NCBI RefSeq assembly: GCF_016808095.1
Contig: NC_068973.1
Coordinates: forward strand, 5,638,501 to 5,702,500
Direction: 5' to 3'
Length of the DNA: 64,000 nt
DNA from: Vigna angularis
Lineage: Eukaryota; Streptophyta; Magnoliopsida; Fabales; Fabaceae
Position 1 is the first letter of the stretch; the number at the start of each line of letters is the position of its first letter. This document shows, one piece after another, positions 21,400 to 34,078 of the stretch. The position numbers and the translations under genes are program-made. The notes under the pieces are model-generated. The model did not search any database. It worked only from the letters and a program-made list of their open reading frames with translations, and was not told the origin of the DNA.

Positions 21400-23611
21400 T
21401 TGATTTTAATTAGCGTGTTCTGCCATTGGGGAATTGTTAGAGTTTAAGATTTTGGAAGGGGGAAGAAATTTTGAAGGGTTTAGATATGTGAGGGGAAGTG
21501 GGAGAGAGAAACAATTGTGACGACGTAGAGTGTTAAGGAACAAAACAATGTTTCATTTTGTAATTGATTACCTTTTTTTTGAATCCCTGAATTTGAAACA
21601 TTGCTCTGTGTAAATTGTGCACATAATTCCAATCATAGTTATGATATATTTTTGAACGAAATGAAGACATCGAAAGACATTTGGACAACCAAGCAAACAA
21701 TATATTATGTTGAATTATATCTATTGATTTGGACAATACGAACATAACAAAATAAACATAAGCTGAAAATCATATAAATAGGAGATGAAAATGATATACA
21801 TCAAAATTGTGTTATCAATAATTGAATGGGCAAACGTTGTTGTAATTGATGTAGGGAACACAACCTTTCACATTGAACTCAATCATCCATTTCAATAAAT
21901 GGAAAATTTGACCCAAAACAAAGTCAAACACTTCTTGGGGAATAAAGTGTGTTTTGATGCACTTGACACCATCAATGATGAGCAATGTGTTGTAATAATG
22001 TTAGATTATTGCAAAAAAGAAAACGTTGGATTGCAACGGTCAAAACTTTAATTGTAAATAATGTTTAAATTCATTTTATTAAGTGCTCCAACGGTAAAAT
22101 ATTTAATGGCTTTTATTTTTTTTTATTGATTTTATTCTTTCCTAAATAAAGAGTTTTTCCCGTCTTCTCTCTTTCTCCTTTGTTCTTTTCCTCTTCTAAA
22201 ATTATTCCCCTGTTGTATCTTGGGGGACTTGCGCAATACACCGCGGATAAGTCCTTAAGGACAATGAATCTACACGCTTCAGGAAATATTGCTCGTGATT
22301 TTGTCAGCTTTTATACAACACAGTGTGAGTTTCCCCTTTCTTCCTCTCTCTTCTTTTGTTTGTGTCGCGCTAATTTCCCCTTCTCTCTCGTGATTGGTCC
22401 TTGCTTTCTTATCCATCCATTGCGAGCTCAACCATACATGTTGAAACCTTTATTTGGTTATGGGTGCTTGGTACAAAAATTGATTCGGTAAGCAACCTTC
22501 ACAGGCAGCCTGAGTGTGGGTGCCTAAAAAAAAGATCCAATTCAATTTATTGTTGATGTCTAAAAAAAGATTCACATCACACCTTACTTATACTACTATT
22601 TTACCTATGGACCGTTTATAAAAAAATAAAATAAAATAGAATAAAATATGAAACATAAAATAATAACTTAATAACTTAAAAGTAAATTCATTTGAAAGAT
22701 TTTTGAGTCCAAACGTTACCTATATATAGTTGATGGATCCACTAAAAAATATCATTAGTCTCTAATTATATCCAATGTCCATTCGATAAGTGATGTGAAT
22801 CATTAAGTGCTTGGAATTAAAATATAACCAACAACTTCTTATTTAATATGATAAATCTCAGATAAAAGAAATTATATAATTTTTTTCTTAAGAACACGTC
22901 ATGAGTTATTATATATTAATCATCGGGTCCCAATTATATTTCTATCATCTATATATATAAATTGGTAAAAGGTGGTGGTAGTGACAGAGCTTAATTAAGA
23001 CTCACAAAGGCCACCATGTTTAGATACATAAACTATGCTTTCATTTGCTTCATATGTTCTTGTTAACGCACTTCATATTCATTAAACATGGCTTTTGGAT
23101 CATGTCCTATAGCCTTTCTGATGATTAAGTACTATTGTTTCCTTTTTGAGGTATTATAGTCTTAGTAAGAAACTAAGACATTATAATCAAAAGTAGGTAA
23201 TTATGTACAGTTTTTTAAAATAATCCAATTAAATATTTTTCATTAAATTAATATTAATGTTTTTATTATAATTTATATTTTAAATCACTCTACTTAAAAA
23301 GTAAAATTAAGTTAAATATTTAGACTTTTAGAATAACATCACTTGCACATTAAAGGGGATTTCTTGATATGAAAACTACTCTTTAAAAAAAAATGTTTGA
23401 AATAGAAAGAGGAAAGACAACTTTATAAAAAAAAAACATTCGACTGAAACAAACAAAACTAACAAAGATGTATTAGATGTAAAAAGGAAACAAGCATAAT
23501 CCGCTAATTCAAAACAAACAGCTTGAGTAACAAACTCCACGACTGAATTAATGAGTCAACACAGTAACAGTATACGAGTCAAAGTACACAGAAAAAAAGA
23601 AGAACCAAGAC
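21400..23611. other. Noncoding, counterpart of 10,069-12,280
   Basis: Inverted copy of the C1 3' flank and leader-like tract. The open frame at 22,180-22,491 (plus) is the counterpart of 11,189-11,500 and is not recognised. Confidence 0.5.
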
Positions 23612-24532
23612 CTAATTGCTACCTCTATGGCCACCACAGCCTTGACCCCCTCGACGGCGACGACCACTGCGCCGGCGACCTCTGCCACCACCTTGACCAC
23701 CGCCCCTGTCTCTTCCCTCTGCAGCAACATTGTCGCTGTCAGGATGTCCTGGAGTAACAAGATGAGGAGATCCAACGGGAAGTCGAGTCTCAAGGGGAAG
23801 TTCTATCGCTAAAGTGTTAAGTCCCGTTTCTTGAATTGTCATCAACGATTCAAGATCAGAAACCGTGGCATCTTCACGTGCATGAATGATCGCTCGCAAA
23901 GATTCATACTTTTCCGGCAATCCTTCCAAGATGGCGTCAATATGTTCTCGTTCAGTCACATCATCTCCCAAAACAATCAACGTATCAATGAAATAAGTGA
24001 TGCTGTTAATGTAATCTGTGACAGTAAGATTTCTTTTCTTTGTGTTCTTCATCTCTTTCCTAAGGGCAATCTTGATCTTGCTTACCAACTCACTACGACA
24101 GAGTTCGTGCACTCCACTCCAAACCTCCCATGCGTGTTCCCATCCCATCACAAAAGAACACATGAATTCAGATAAAGATGATAACAGCCAAATGCGCACC
24201 GTTTGATCTTGAACAACCCACTGCCGATACTCCTCCCTTATGAGATTAACAGAACGGCAGACTTCGCTTGCATATTTAATAGGGGGCACAGGGTTTGTAA
24301 CGAACCTTGTTAAATTTTCTGTGATCAACACACGCTCAACTTGTTCTTTCCATTCAAGTAAATTGCTCAATCCTTCCAGTTTTATCAGTAACTCGTCTCT
24401 GAGTGTCCATGGCACCGACGATGACGATTCTGATGTTGATGATGCCGACGACGACGCAGATGCTGAAATAGAAGACGATCTGGAAGACGACGCTGAATCG
24501 CCTTCGTCGACTTGGACTGCTTTTTCCGCCAT
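23612..24532 (-). CDS. C2: stand-alone copia Gag-like protein with Arg/Gly tail
   Basis: The 306-residue product is identical to C1: short Ser-rich N-terminal linker, UBN2-type Gag core (WLLSSLSEF, VWSGVHELCRSELV, LGDDVTEREHIDAILEGL), then an Arg/Gly basic tail with no CCHC knuckle. The ATG lies in the conserved leader TGTATTCTCATGG. It lies about 1.1 kb from B2 on the same strand, as in block I. Upstream and downstream flanks are also copied, so any promoter present in block I is present here. Complete identity with C1 and C3 means the copies are very recent or kept equal by gene conversion, or that the locus is misassembled. Expression and function cannot be judged from sequence. Confidence 0.7.
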   Translation of the reverse strand: MAEKAVQVDEGDSASSSRSSSISASASSSASSTSESSSSVPWTLRDELLIKLEGLSNLLEWKEQVERVLITENLTRFVTNPVPPIKYASEVCRSVNLIREEYRQWVVQDQTVRIWLLSSLSEFMCSFVMGWEHAWEVWSGVHELCRSELVSKIKIALRKEMKNTKKRNLTVTDYINSITYFIDTLIVLGDDVTEREHIDAILEGLPEKYESLRAIIHAREDATVSDLESLMTIQETGLNTLAIELPLETRLPVGSPHLVTPGHPDSDNVAAEGRDRGGGQGGGRGRRRSGRRRRGGQGCGGHRGSN

Positions 24533-24913
24533 GAGAATACAGATAAGATTGTTATAGGTTTGAGTCTTCAAACAGAATTTCCCATTTATTTGGGAATTTT
24601 GCTTTAGAACAGGTCTTTATGGAGTTTGTTAGAAGCGTACTCTCTAATTTCCTTTTTTCTTTTTTATTAAGAGTAAAACTTTTATTTTTTTTCTCTTATT
24701 AAAAAAAGCAAGCATTCTTTTATTAAAAGAATGAAAAAGGTTATTTCACACTGACTATCATTTTGACTATTTTTATAAGAATAAAAATTCATTTTTATTT
24801 TACTAAAAAAAACTGAGGAATAAAATCAAATAGTAATAAAAAAATATTATGTTATCAAAATACCAGTGTTCTAACATAATAAATAAAAAAGAAAAAAAAT
24901 CAAAATCATTGTT

Positions 24914-25075
24914 TTGGGTGTCGTAATATATTTTGGGGCTTTTATATTTCTTTTTCTAAATAATAAAAATTCATCTAAAAGAGTAATTAATTATACCCCG
25001 CGTGACAAACATCAGTTCACTCAGTTCTTGAAGAACTTCTGAAATTCGACTTCAATTTAGGCACAATTTTCAAAA
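24914..25075 (-). repeat. Dispersed 160-bp repeat, block II second copy
   Basis: Inverted counterpart of 8,605-8,766. Confidence 0.7.
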
Positions 25076-25666
25076 TCATTTTTTTATCTTAGAGCTTTTA
25101 AAATTAACTTGTTCAGTATCCAAGCAAAAAATTTATCTTAATGAGTATTAAAAATTACATTGACCACTAAAATCTCTTTAAGGGCACAGTAGGTATTCTT
25201 GTCATTAAGCATAACACGTGCAATAATTTTACGCACTAAATTCAGGGTGTTATCAACGAGGATCAGTAGTAAACTTTTCAAAAATCATGACCAATCAAGA
25301 ATCTGATAAACTTTTCAAAAATCATGGAGCTTCAAATGATATGTCACCTTAACATGTATATCACTTGTAAAAATCAAATCTCAAGAAGTGTAAACTTGTA
25401 AAACTTGCACAAGATCAAGTGTAAATTCAGTGAGTTCTTCATACACAGACTTCCTTCTTTTTTGCCTTTTCTGTCAAGTTTCTCTTGAACGTAAGCATAA
25501 CCAGACTCCATGACTGAGATCATGAGTTAACCAAATTCAGTAACAATGACTCAAAGTACGCAAAGAAAAATAAAAAAGAAGAAAGCAAGATGTAGTTACT
25601 ACCTCCATGACCGAGTTCAAGAGTCAATCAAATTCACTAACAACGAGTCAAAAAGAAAAGAAAATT

Positions 25667-26695
25667 CTAGTTACTGCCTTCACGGTCACGACGTTCACGA
25701 CGTTCTCGAATGAACGCTCGCAAAGTTTCATAGTGGTCCGGCAAATCTTGCAAGAGGGCATCAACATGTTCTTCTTCAGAAACATCGTCTCCCAAAGCTA
25801 TCAACGTACTAGCGAGAGCAGTGATCCTGCTAACAAAATCCCTCACAGTTTGATCTCCTTTGTTCTCTTTCGTGTTCTTGATCTCTGCCCTTAGGGCTGC
25901 CTTGATATTGTTTATCAACTCATTACGGCAGATTTCCAACACTCCACTCCAAACCTCCCATGCGTGTTCTTTTCTCGTCACAGAAGAACTCATATTTTCA
26001 GATAAAGATGATAACAGCCAAGTGCGCAATCTTTCATCTTGAATAACCCATTGCCGATACTCCTCCCTTACCGTATCACAAGAACGATCCTTTTCGCTTG
26101 CATATTTTTTAGGGGTAGTAGGGTTTGTCACGAACCCTAGCAAGTTTTCTGTGATCAATACACGCACAACTTGTTTTTTCCATTCAGTTACATTGCACAC
26201 TCCATCTAGTTTTATAGGTAACTCGTCTGTGAGTCTCAATGGCACCGAAGATGACGTGGATACAGGCTGTGGTGCCCATGATGTAGATGTTCTGGGTGCT
26301 GAGTCAGTTGCCCATGCTGCTGATGCTAATTCCGATAGCGACTTCAACTCCGGTGCCGATACTACTTTGTTTGCTGTGGCCGATGCTGACGTCAAAGATA
26401 AAGCGGAAACATAAGCCGAAGCTGATGCAGCTACTAAAAGAGAAGATATGCCAGCAGACGGGGTGGAAGATGACGCAGGTACGGAAACAGAAGAAGAGGT
26501 GGAAGATAACGCAGGTACGGAAACAGAAGAAGGGGTGGAAGATGACGTTGGTACGGAAACCGAAGAAGAGGTGGAAGATGATGCAGACACCGAAACGGAA
26601 GCAGAGGTGGGAGATGATGCAGACACCGTGACAGAAGCAGAGGTGGGAGACGACGCTGAATCGCCTTCATCGACTTGTACTGGTTTTTCCGCCAT
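25667..26695 (-). CDS. B2: stand-alone copia Gag-like protein with Ser-rich repeats
   Basis: The 342-residue product is identical to B1, with six 12-residue Ser/Ala/Val repeats at residues 13-84, a Gag-like core at about 155-335 and the truncated RERRERRDREGSN end. The downstream duplicated 3' flank (25,510-25,660) is also the same. The probable CCAAT/TATA elements lie at about 26,761-26,774. The protein lacks the Arg/Gly tail present in A, C and D, so if the tail binds RNA, B would be a core-only variant. No pol gene is adjacent. Confidence 0.65.
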   Translation of the reverse strand: MAEKPVQVDEGDSASSPTSASVTVSASSPTSASVSVSASSSTSSSVSVPTSSSTPSSVSVPALSSTSSSVSVPASSSTPSAGISSLLVAASASAYVSALSLTSASATANKVVSAPELKSLSELASAAWATDSAPRTSTSWAPQPVSTSSSVPLRLTDELPIKLDGVCNVTEWKKQVVRVLITENLLGFVTNPTTPKKYASEKDRSCDTVREEYRQWVIQDERLRTWLLSSLSENMSSSVTRKEHAWEVWSGVLEICRNELINNIKAALRAEIKNTKENKGDQTVRDFVSRITALASTLIALGDDVSEEEHVDALLQDLPDHYETLRAFIRERRERRDREGSN

Positions 26696-27684
26696 GAAAA
26701 TACAGAGAAGATTCTATCTTGAATTGTATGAAGACAAGGTAAATGAGTTTAGAAATAAATAAATATAGCATTGGAGAAACTGAATGATAACTGGTCAAAA
26801 CAGAAAATCTCCCAATTAACTATCCAACGGTTATATTATTCAACTGAAAAGTTAGTTTGACACCAGCGTTTATTTTTCTTTTTTTTTGGGCAGGTTTCTT
26901 TCTAATATTATTAGAAAAACAATCCTTTTATTAAAAGAATAAAAGATTATAATTAAGTGTGTAAACACATTTAAAAAATCAACAGGAAGATGTGTATATT
27001 CACGATAGTGCAACTTTTGCTTTGAACTCGTGCTTCCACATATAATTTATCTACATTCATAATACATAATTTATTTATATGGTATAAAAATTAATATGTG
27101 TAGCCGTGCAATGTACCGTTTTTTTTAAATCATAATATATTAATTATACTAATTTGAATTTATAGAAATATAATTACAAGTATTTAATTTTATCAAATTA
27201 AACAATAATATTTTAATTATTTTTATAATCCACTGCTTGCACATCTTCCTATTTATTAATATATTAATTATAGTTTAATGACTAAAAATTTATTAAAATA
27301 TGCAAGGACCTTGGCAACATTTAACAGAACATAGAGATTAAAAACACATTTTTTCATATAATAAATTTAGCAACTCTTTCAGCAAAAAAAAATTAATAAT
27401 TTGACATGCTTTTTCATTTGCAAAGTCATTCCAGTTCCCTTTATTGTGTTACTATAACTTAATGAATCACTTTACTTTTAGAGCCTCATTTACAAGAGGA
27501 TGCTTGAATGTGCTCAAGAACATACAAATATTAATTAGCTTGTACACTGTGATGACTTGGTGATGAAAGCAATTGTGGCAAAGTTGTGTTATTATTTAAT
27601 CCTACACAAGAGAAATTTAAACTACCTATAGTAAATTCTGCAAATTACATGTTATTGAGACTGATCTGGTTTTATGTTATACAG

Positions 27685-27930
27685 GGTCGTATTGCTCAAA
27701 TTTTCAATACATATCTGTGTTTGGACGATGGTCGTGTCGTTAGCAATTTTGTTGCACAGGTTTGACTTTCTTTTCTTTATTTTCAAATTATTTTGAAAAT
27801 GTTGTTTTCTTATACTATTCATTTTTATTTATTTGTTCATTTATTTTTGCAGGCTATTCGTAAGCACTCATTGACTGTATATGGTGATGGGAAGCAAACA
27901 AGAAGTTTCCAATACTTTTTTTATGAATGA
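27685..27930 (+). pseudogene. UXS: UXS gene fragment, block II
   Basis: Same two exon remnants as at 5,750-5,995, here on the plus strand: exon 27685-27759 and exon 27853-27930, with the AG acceptor (TTATACAG), GT donor and second acceptor (TTTTTGCAG) visible. The GPRM-type residues of the UXS motif are missing and the reading ends in FFYE and a stop. It is transcriptionally convergent with B2 if B2 is expressed. No other UXS exon was found between B2 and the CACTA insertion. Confidence 0.85.
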
Positions 27931-28039
27931 AGAAGAGGGATGAAATTTTCGTTTAGGAAAAAGATTTTTTCTGATATTCTTTTTCAGGCGTTGGAGACAG
28001 TTAATTAGCTTTTATAAATGTTATTCTTATTGTTATTAC

Positions 28040-28440
28040 CAAGTAGGATTGACTGACCGGGCGTGCTTAGACAATATCGAGTACGTAGGAACGACAGTTC
28101 AATTTGTCTGATCGGGCCTCTCCAGCCGGAGACAGCGTTTGAATGTTCATGAATGTATAAATAATGAGGTAACGGTCATTGTCGAGTAGTTAAGGTGAGC
28201 ATTGAACGTCATTAAGAGGTAAATTAATGGATAATATTTTCTGAAACCATATAAATAACAATCGATAAACGCTCTCTTTTGACTAAATTTCGATAGACTT
28301 GCAAGGACAAATTCTAACTTGAGCGTCGGAGTGTTTTTTTGCAGGTCACCCCACTTTGAGATTGAGAGAGCAAGAGCCAGGAAAGAAGGTGGAAGTGAGA
28401 AGGACCGATCGGTAGAGAAGGTAGCTATGAAGATCAATTA
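28040..28440 (+). mobile_element. Possible LTR remnant, block II
   Basis: Counterpart of 5,240-5,640. Contains TATAAATAATGAGG near 28,155 and ACTTGAGCGTCGGAGTG near 28,317, the latter shared with the LTRs at 55,317 and 59,880. Block III-left ends inside this remnant at 45,905. Confidence 0.4.
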
Positions 28441-29766
28441 TAATACATGTGTTGGTTAATTTATTTAGATATTCATACTTAACCTTGTCCATGCTTATGT
28501 TTATTTTGTTGCTTTTTTAAAGTAATTTATGACTGATTTAGGTAACGCATCAATTGTAAAAGATAATCAGTTCTTAATACTTTATAATTTGACACTGTGT
28601 TTGACAATTTAGCAGTTCTTTTCGACTCTTATCAGCTATATAGAACTCTTAGCTATTGGGTGCAAAAGTGAGATTTCCTAAAATTTTATTTATAAAGCTA
28701 TAAAGTTACATACGAATTTTTTTCATACATAATTACATACCAATTTTTTATATATATGAATTTTTGTGTATATAATTATATACTGATTTTTCACATATGG
28801 AATTTTTTTGTAAGTAATTACTTATGTAAAAATGCATATATAATTATATGAAAATATTTGTAGGTAACGTTAATTATGAATTTTTGTTTGTATATATATA
28901 ATTCATATGTAACACTACTGTCTATGGATAGTAGACCTTACATACAAATATTGTCCATAAGTAATAGTGTTTTTCCTTACATACAAACATCTATGTTAGT
29001 TGAATTGTAAAATTTCATTGTCTTATGCAATTTAACCTTGAAAGTTGAGATTAGGGAATTAAATTGCCTTTAGAGATGTTATGATTTAAAATCTGCTATG
29101 TTGAATAATTGGAACTATTTTTAAAGTAAAATGTGTGTTGAAATTGTATATGATGTGAGAACTTGTATTTTTGGAATATAGAATTTGTGTTAAGTTGAAT
29201 TACAAAGGCTAGTGAGTCATAAATCAGTAGAGTTCATATTTTTCACAATTATGTAGACTCATTAAGTGAATATATTCTCGTTCGATCAGGTTAGAGTTAC
29301 ACTTACTAACTTGGTTGTTGTTGGACAAAAAACTCTCGTTGAGCAAACCAAAGTCAGGGGATTCACTGACTTTACCTTAGTAAGGTGAAAATATGGTAGT
29401 TGGCGAGCTCAAAGTGAGAGAGGTACTGATTTAGTATTTACTGGATGATAATCACTGAACGAGACTAAAATCAGAGAACTCATTGACTTAACAGTGACTG
29501 AGGGAGACCATTCTCGCTAGATAAATTTCGTGATTTTTTTTAGGCTGAGTACTCTAGTGATGATCTCACAAGACGTGTCTGGTTGTTGAGCAAGAGTATT
29601 TTTAAATTCTACTAATTAAGCAAATAGATGACCTTATTGGACGAGATTGACAGAGTCTATAACGTTTCTTTCCACTTGCGCTTTTAGTTATGTGGTTTTA
29701 AAGAATTCCTTAGTGAATAATAATATAATGATTAGTTTGTGATAAGTATTTGAGAATGATTGGAAC
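28441..29766. other. Noncoding, counterpart of 3,914-5,239
   Basis: Degenerate repetitive DNA (CTCGTTGAGC and TGACTTTAG-like phrases at 29,270-29,530). No gene is seen. Confidence 0.4.
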
Positions 29767-29769
29767 CAC

Positions 29770-31303
29770 CACTAGTAAAAAAAGCAGTTACGAAAGCGCC
29801 GTATATGCTTCGGTTATGTTAAAACCGAAGCTTAAAAAATTATACGCATCTGTTAAATTGTAACCCGTGGTGGAAGGGTGATACTGCCTCGGGTCACACA
29901 AGAACCGAAGCGTATACTCTTGCTTAGAAGGCTTTATTGCCTCGGGTGGCCAGCAACCGGTGCCATATAGTCAATTAGAAGGCTTTACTGCCTCGGGTGG
30001 CCAGCAACCGGTGCCATATAGTCAATTAGAAAAAGTAATGACCGAAGCCTAAAAGCCCACCTGCCCCCTGACAGTCTCTGAAATTTTTTTTTTTTTTTTT
30101 AAGAACTATAGGCCTCGGTCAGGTGTAGAACCGAGACCTATACGCGTTTATGGTTTCGGGCGAGCAGAGACCGAGACCTATTCATTTTCCAGATCTCTTT
30201 AACAGTGCCTCGCTCTCCCTGCCTCGCTCCCTCACTCTCCCTCCCTCTCACTCGTTCTCCCTCACTCTCCCTCCCTCTCACCCGTTCTGCCTCACTCTCC
30301 CTCCCTCTCACTCGTTCTCCCTCACTCTCCCTCCCTCTCCCTCCTCCCTTGCTCTCTCGCTCCGTCAATCTCTCACGCCCTCGCTCTCGCTCCGTCAATC
30401 TCTCACGCCCTCGCTCTCGCTCCGTCAATCTCTCACGCCCTCGCTCTCGCTCCGCCACTCCCTCGCTCTCACTCCGCCACTCCCTCGCTCTCGCTCCGCC
30501 GCTCCCTCGCTCTCGCTCCGCCGCTCCCTGGCCCTCGCTCCGTCGTGCCTCCCACCCCGCAACCTCAACCCCACCACCAATCGCCACCCAACCGGACGCG
30601 ATCTCACTCCACCAGCTGACGCGATCTCAGATCTAGTGTTTTTCGTGGACCGCCTGGTGCGGCCCGTGCCAGTGGTGGAGCCGCTGGCCTAGCACCCGTT
30701 CAGCCCCCTTCCGAGCCCTCAATCACCGTGGATGAAGCCGTTGTGACCGTCCGGCTTCGCTTCGAAGGCTGGGTTCTACCAATTGAAAAGGTGATTTCTT
30801 TGTACTGGAAATGGTACTGGAAATGGGGGAGAAGGAAGGAGCTGGGAAATGGGGGCCGATGGCAGCGTCAAATGAAGATTTTCTTTCATTTTTGTTATAC
30901 TGGTTTTATCTGTTCTTAGATTTATGGTTTTATCTGCTCTGTGATGCTGTGATGTATCTTATTCTGATTTTTGGAGTTGGTTTCTGTTTTGGAATTATAG
31001 CTGTTTGAGTTCGAATTCTGCATTGAGACATGGCTTCTGTGTTAAAGGATTGAGGAAAGACCAGAAAATGATTCAGGACCGAAAAGGATTGAGACATGGA
31101 TTCTAAAATTTTTTTTTGTTGAATTTTTTAAGATACTAACTCGGTTCAAAAGATAACCGAGACAAAAATCAATCTCTTTTTGACCCGGTTTAGAACCGAG
31201 ACATTAAACGAAACTTTTCTACCTCGCCTCTATATGCACCGGTTGTAAAACCGGTGCGTATAAACAAATCTAACCGATGCCATTTCTATTCTCTGTACTA
31301 GTG
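29770..31303. mobile_element. Non-autonomous CACTA-like transposon, copy in block II
   Basis: Inverted copy of the element at 2,399-3,910, with the same termini and CAC flanks (GTG on the other strand). It is 1,534 bp long, 22 bp more than the block I copy, explained by one additional 22-bp repeat unit near 30,480-30,530. The shared insertion point shows it was present before the block was duplicated. Confidence 0.8.
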
Positions 31304-32782
31304 CACTAAAGAAGGGTTTGGTGTTGTTGTTGTTGTTTAGTGTGTGATTTGACGTAAGAGTTCATAAAATAGATATCTTGAATTAGGTCAACAGAGGATG
31401 AATTAGATTCTCACATGTTTTTATAGTGGAGATCAAAAATATTATTGAGCAATCCAATGTTTAGTTAAATATTTTTGTTAATAGTTATTTATCTTTTGAA
31501 AAACTTATTTAATTTATGTATGTCCTTGTACATATATTATGTTAATTTAATTATTATATTATATAATTGTATTAATATTTTGTATGATCTTATTATTTTC
31601 TGTGTATTATTATAATCAGTATGATTCTTATCTATGTCCTATGTATTGTCATAATTTTTAATATTTTATTTAATAGATCATACGATTAAATAAGATAGGA
31701 ATCATTTTATTATTTTTTATATTATTGGAAAAGTTATTTTGACACCAACATTTATTTTTTCAGGCAGGTTTCTTTCTAACTTTGTTCTAATAAAAGGCAT
31801 GCTTTCTCCCTTTATTGAAAAAAAAATCCCTTTAAAAGAATAAAAAAATTATAATGATGTGCGTAAAAGAAAAGATTAACACCTCGAGTTCATCTTTGGT
31901 ATTAGAAATCATGCTTCCATACATATTTATCTATGTTCATAATTTTTACCCATTTTTATAAAATTGTGTAAAAATTACATTATTTTAAATTTTAGTAATA
32001 TTTTCTTCAGGGGAGTGGAAGCAATAGACTTATAAAAACTATATCTTAAGCAAATAGTTTTTTATTGTCCTTTATCTAGTTTCTAATACTTATTGAATGC
32101 TGTTTATAATTTACGTGTCACTATTATTTAATTCATTATGATGGTGAGTAATGCATGCAAGTCGTTATCATATTATATTATTATTTTAATTTCAGTGAGT
32201 TTAATTATATCATATATTTTTTTAATAATAAGTGTTCAACCTTTAAAACTTTATTTATATTAGAAACTTATTTATAAGTTAATAACTAATATCATAGTTT
32301 TTATTTGATTGTTGAGATTTAAAATTTTATACGACACTCCTATCATTAATTTATAATTTTCACCATATTTTTGCTAATGTTTTCTAGTACATTAGATATG
32401 CCTAACATCTGATTCTGTGTAGAATTAGTATTTTCATTTCAAAATTAATATTGCGTTGAATTACTTTTTTTCTTATCCTAAAACTATATTACATATTAAT
32501 ATAGTATATTACATATATTAATATAGTGATTAGTAAATTGCATCATTATGACTTTGGAGTTCCTACTGATAGATTATTTTTTTTAACTTACAAATTATTT
32601 TTATTTATAAAAATTTTGCTTTCTGGTCCATGTGTGAAATATGATTAAGGCCTACTAAGATCAGTCAGCATTTTGGCCTGTGTTTTCAGTAAAATAATAT
32701 AGTAATAAATATGGATATTAATTAATTGTACTTTACATTTATTATTACTTTTATCACATCACAACAATACTAATAATACTAG

Positions 32783-32784
<2 letters not shown>

Positions 32785-32861
<77 letters not shown>
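32785..32861. repeat. (TA)n microsatellite
   Basis: About 77 bp, the longest of the three orthologous tracts. Confidence 0.95.
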
Positions 32862-32863
<2 letters not shown>

Positions 32864-33106
32864 GTTGACGCTCTTCTGCTTTTCCATCATATTTTTTTGT
32901 TACATACAATATTTCTATATGATTCAAATAAGAAATGAACATTTGTTTTCTTATGTTTAAGTCAATCCATCGATTCAAACTAGAAATAACATAAAACTTC
33001 AAAATTAAATGGGGTTTGTCATGGTAGAAACTATTTTTTTTACAAATAAAATATTTGAATAGAATAAAGAAATACAATTTTCAAAATAAAAAAAAGGAAA
33101 AACAAA

Positions 33107-33221
33107 CATAATTTGTAATTCAAAACAAGCATAATTTGTAATTCAAAACAAGCATAATTTGTAATTCAAAACAAGCATAATTTGTAATTCAAAACAAACA
33201 TAATTTGTAATTCAAAACAAA
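33107..33221. repeat. 23-bp tandem repeat, 5 copies
   Basis: Five copies of the unit CATAATTTGTAATTCAAAAC plus AAG/AAA, inverted relative to the copies at 573 and 47,770. Confidence 0.85.
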
Positions 33222-33304
33222 CTGTTTATCAAACTGCATAACTGAATTCATGAGTCAACACAGTAACAATGAGTCAAAGTACACAAAAAAAGAAGAAGCA
33301 AGAC

Positions 33305-34066
33305 CTAGCCGCTACCGCTACGGCCACCACTTCCTTGACGACGGAGACGACCGCTGCGCCGGCGACCTCTGCCACCACGTTCATCACCGCCTCTGCCACC
33401 ACGTTCACCACCGCCTCCGCCTCTTCCCGCTGCATCAACATTGTCGTTGGTACGATGAAGATCATCAATGGGAGGTTGAGCCCCACTAACTACCATTTCT
33501 TGAATTATCATCAACGTTTCAAGATCAGAAGAAGTAGCATCTACACGTGAACGAATGATCGTTCGCACAGATTCATACCCTTCCTCCGGCAACCCTTCCA
33601 AGATGGCGTCAATATGTTCTCGTTCAGTCACATCATCTCCCATTTCAACCAACATATCAACGAAATAACCGATGCTGCTAAGATAATCTATGACATTACG
33701 ATTTCCTTTCTTTGTGTTCTTCATCTCATTCCAAAGGGCAATCTTGATCTTGCTTACCAACTCAGTACGACAGATTTCGTGCACCCCACTCCAAATCTCC
33801 CATGAGTGATCCCATCCAACGACAAAAGAACGCATGAAATCAGATAAAGATGTTAACAGCCACATGCGCACCATTTGATCTTTAGATAACCACCTCCTAT
33901 ACTCCTCCGTTGTGACATTAGCAGAACGACAGAGATCGTTTGCATATTTTTTAGGGGGTTCGGAGTTTGTAACGAAGCTTATTAAATTTTCTGAGATCAA
34001 CTCACCCTTGATTTGTTCTCTCCATGGAAATATATTGCTCACTCCTTCCAGTTTTATCGGCGGCAT
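33305..34066 (-). CDS. A2: copia Gag-like protein body, broken N-terminus
   Basis: The open frame from the first in-frame ATG (34,066) encodes 253 residues. It starts MPPIKLEGVSN, runs through the Gag-like core (FPWREQIKGELISENLISFV, RMWLLTSLSDFM, WEIWSGVHEICRTELVSKI, MKNTKKGNRNVIDYL, MGDDVTEREHIDAILEGLP) and ends in a Gly/Arg tail with GGRGRRRSGRLRRQ. The original family ATG (34,167) is still present in its leader, but from it the frame reads MADKPVQVDEGASTSALG and then stops. The Ser-rich linker has shrunk and the body is 2 bases out of frame. So this is either an N-terminally shortened protein or a recent pseudogene whose body has not yet decayed. Only one residue differs from A3 over the body. 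Confidence 0.5.
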   Translation of the reverse strand: MPPIKLEGVSNIFPWREQIKGELISENLISFVTNSEPPKKYANDLCRSANVTTEEYRRWLSKDQMVRMWLLTSLSDFMRSFVVGWDHSWEIWSGVHEICRTELVSKIKIALWNEMKNTKKGNRNVIDYLSSIGYFVDMLVEMGDDVTEREHIDAILEGLPEEGYESVRTIIRSRVDATSSDLETLMIIQEMVVSGAQPPIDDLHRTNDNVDAAGRGGGGGERGGRGGDERGGRGRRRSGRLRRQGSGGRSGSG

Positions 34067-34078
34067 CTCGTCTCTCAC

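Larger units (their letters stand above)
31307..33250. other. Noncoding, counterpart of 541-2,395
   Basis: Includes the orphan promoter-like module (about 31,730-31,930, inverted). No gene is seen. Confidence 0.5.
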
